Shown here: in pieces, positions 14,809 to 15,810 of the stretch
Layout of the letters: each line of letters opens with the position of its first letter
Numbering within the stretch: the first letter of the stretch is position 1
Assembly (NCBI GenBank): GCA_030634505.1
Contig: DAOWAQ010000018.1
Span: 1 to 15,810, forward strand
DNA from: Calditrichia bacterium
Lineage (GTDB): Bacteria > Calditrichota > Calditrichia > JAJRVZ01
Direction of reading: 5' to 3'
Length of the DNA stretch: 15,810 nt
Notes under the pieces: generated by a model
The model's input: the letters and a program-made list of their open reading frames with translations, nothing else
What the model was told of the DNA's origin: nothing
Database searches by the model: none
Made by a program: the position numbers and the translations under genes

Positions 14809-15810
14809 CTATTCCCCACCAGATTTTTGCAGCACTTCGCTAATATATTTACCTTTTAATATCTTTTTATCGACAATTTTTTGTCGAATTAAAGCTATTT
14901 CTGAATTATATTTTTCTTCTTTATGATTTATTGTATTCTCTAACCGGTATAACTTAATCCCCAGTTCATTTACTTTTTCAACTATCAGATCGGATTTGAA
15001 TAATATATTCTCTTTTTTAATGTAATTCAACATTTCTTTAGTATTTTCAAGGACTTCGTTCTTATCTTTAAACTGATCCCAATTATCATGTAAGAAAGAA
15101 ACACCTTTTATTACTTGCACAATAAGGCTTTTAATGCTTTCAAGTTTTTTTAATACTGGATTCTTTGTAATTATCTTCAAAGTAATAATAATTTTTTTCA
15201 GATTTTTTTCATTAAGAGTGTCGATTTGTTCTTTATTTAAGATATTTTCAATTATAGTAATATCATCATTAATAGTTCTGTAAAACTGTTCAACCGTCTG
15301 TTTATCAATAATAGTTTCTGACGCAACAAATGATTCAATAGGTTTCCTTACAATTGGAGTAGCTTCATGCTCAGCTTTTTCGTGCAATTTCTTTTCTGCT
15401 TCAACAAGTAAATTTTCATTGACTTTGGGGAGTGGAGCTATCTCATCTATTTTTTCTTGCTGAAGCTTTTGCTCCTCAATTGATTTCTCTTCAATAGAGG
15501 AAACTGCAGGCTTAACAGCTGGTTCTTTCTGAATATCTTCATGTATTTTTTCAACTGGTTTTTCTTTTGGTTCTTCCTTAGCTGTTATTGGTTCTGCAAT
15601 TTCTTCTTTTGTGGTTTCAACCGGTTTTTCCTGCTTTTTTTCAGCAACAGGTTTTGTAACTTCATCCTGCTTTTCTATATCTTCTTTTTGCTTCAGTTCG
15701 GGTTTTTCACTTGTGGGTCTTTCTGAAGAGACAAACTTACTAAATTTTTTCTCTGCAGGTTTAATATCCTGGGGAGGTGGTGTAAAAGAAGGAGTACTAT
15801 CTGAATCAAT
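14809..15810 (-). CDS. Large protein with K/E/P-rich disordered region and helical C-terminus (partial, 5' end outside window)
   Basis: The frame is open from the right edge (15810) to the TAA at 14809, giving 333 residues of the C-terminal part. The first ~155 residues are low-complexity and probably disordered, dominated by Lys, Glu, Pro and Thr (PTSEKPELKQKEDIEKQDE, EEPKEKPVEKIHEDIQKEP). The last ~175 residues are predicted helical without recognisable motifs (TVEQFYRTINDDITIIENIL near the start, HDNWDQFKDKNEVLENTKEM midway), ending EVLQKSGGE. A TTG at 15387 could be mistaken for a start, but the frame continues upstream with matching composition and no ribosome binding site is seen there. 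I do not recognise the family. It is 29 bp upstream of the STAS gene and likely cotranscribed, so a signalling or scaffold role is conceivable. Confidence 0.75.
   Translation of the reverse strand: MDSDSTPSFTPPPQDIKPAEKKFSKFVSSERPTSEKPELKQKEDIEKQDEVTKPVAEKKQEKPVETTKEEIAEPITAKEEPKEKPVEKIHEDIQKEPAVKPAVSSIEEKSIEEQKLQQEKIDEIAPLPKVNENLLVEAEKKLHEKAEHEATPIVRKPIESFVASETIIDKQTVEQFYRTINDDITIIENILNKEQIDTLNEKNLKKIIITLKIITKNPVLKKLESIKSLIVQVIKGVSFLHDNWDQFKDKNEVLENTKEMLNYIKKENILFKSDLIVEKVNELGIKLYRLENTINHKEEKYNSEIALIRQKIVDKKILKGKYISEVLQKSGGE

Noticed and set aside
15385..15387. TTG as start codon of the rightmost gene
   Set aside because: The frame continues open for 141 more codons to the window edge with consistent composition, and no Shine-Dalgarno precedes the TTG.

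Overview
This AT-rich window (GC roughly 30% by eye) looks like chromosome from a Gram-negative, didermic bacterium. The best evidence for an outer membrane is a patatin fused to a BamA-type beta-barrel that ends in a C-terminal phenylalanine. The DUF4159 plus DUF4175-like gene pair suggests the FCB superphylum or a neighbour (Marinimicrobia, Calditrichota, Ignavibacteria or similar). That placement is inference. Two promoter candidates of the ordinary sigma-70 type and one strong Shine-Dalgarno site argue mildly against a typical Bacteroidota genome. I see no phage genes, complete insertion sequence, CRISPR array, rRNA or tRNA.

Left part (1-5323). The 5' portion of lon (minus strand, cut by the left edge) is followed by a probable three-gene minus-strand operon: trhP (U32-family tRNA hydroxylase), a 74-residue membrane protein, and an exported rhodanese. 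Divergent from trhP is a PIN-PhoH gene with a near-consensus promoter.

Middle (5326-6776). A minus-strand gene ends 2 bp from phoH. It encodes an odd signalling protein: two receiver-like domains that lack the phosphorylation residues, flanking a histidine-kinase dimerisation/H-box segment with no ATPase domain. A 355-bp gap then holds a GC-rich ~70-bp twin-hairpin element that looks REP- or MITE-like, plus a tiny possible ORF.

Right part (6773-15810). All genes are on the minus strand. In transcription order they are: a large partial protein with a K/E/P-rich disordered region and a helical C-terminus; a STAS domain fused to a small helix-turn-helix-like domain; a DUF456 membrane protein; a clear intrinsic terminator; then DUF4159, a 1128-residue DUF4175-like membrane/coiled-coil protein, and the patatin-POTRA-barrel protein. 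The last three are tightly packed, with a TAATG stop/start overlap and an 18-bp gap, so they are probably one envelope-related operon. The terminator overlaps the most upstream possible start of the DUF4159 gene, so the start seven codons downstream is preferred.

The items most worth following up are the ATPase-less double pseudo-receiver protein, the twin CUUG-loop hairpin element, the STAS-HTH fusion, and the DUF4159/DUF4175/patatin-barrel operon.
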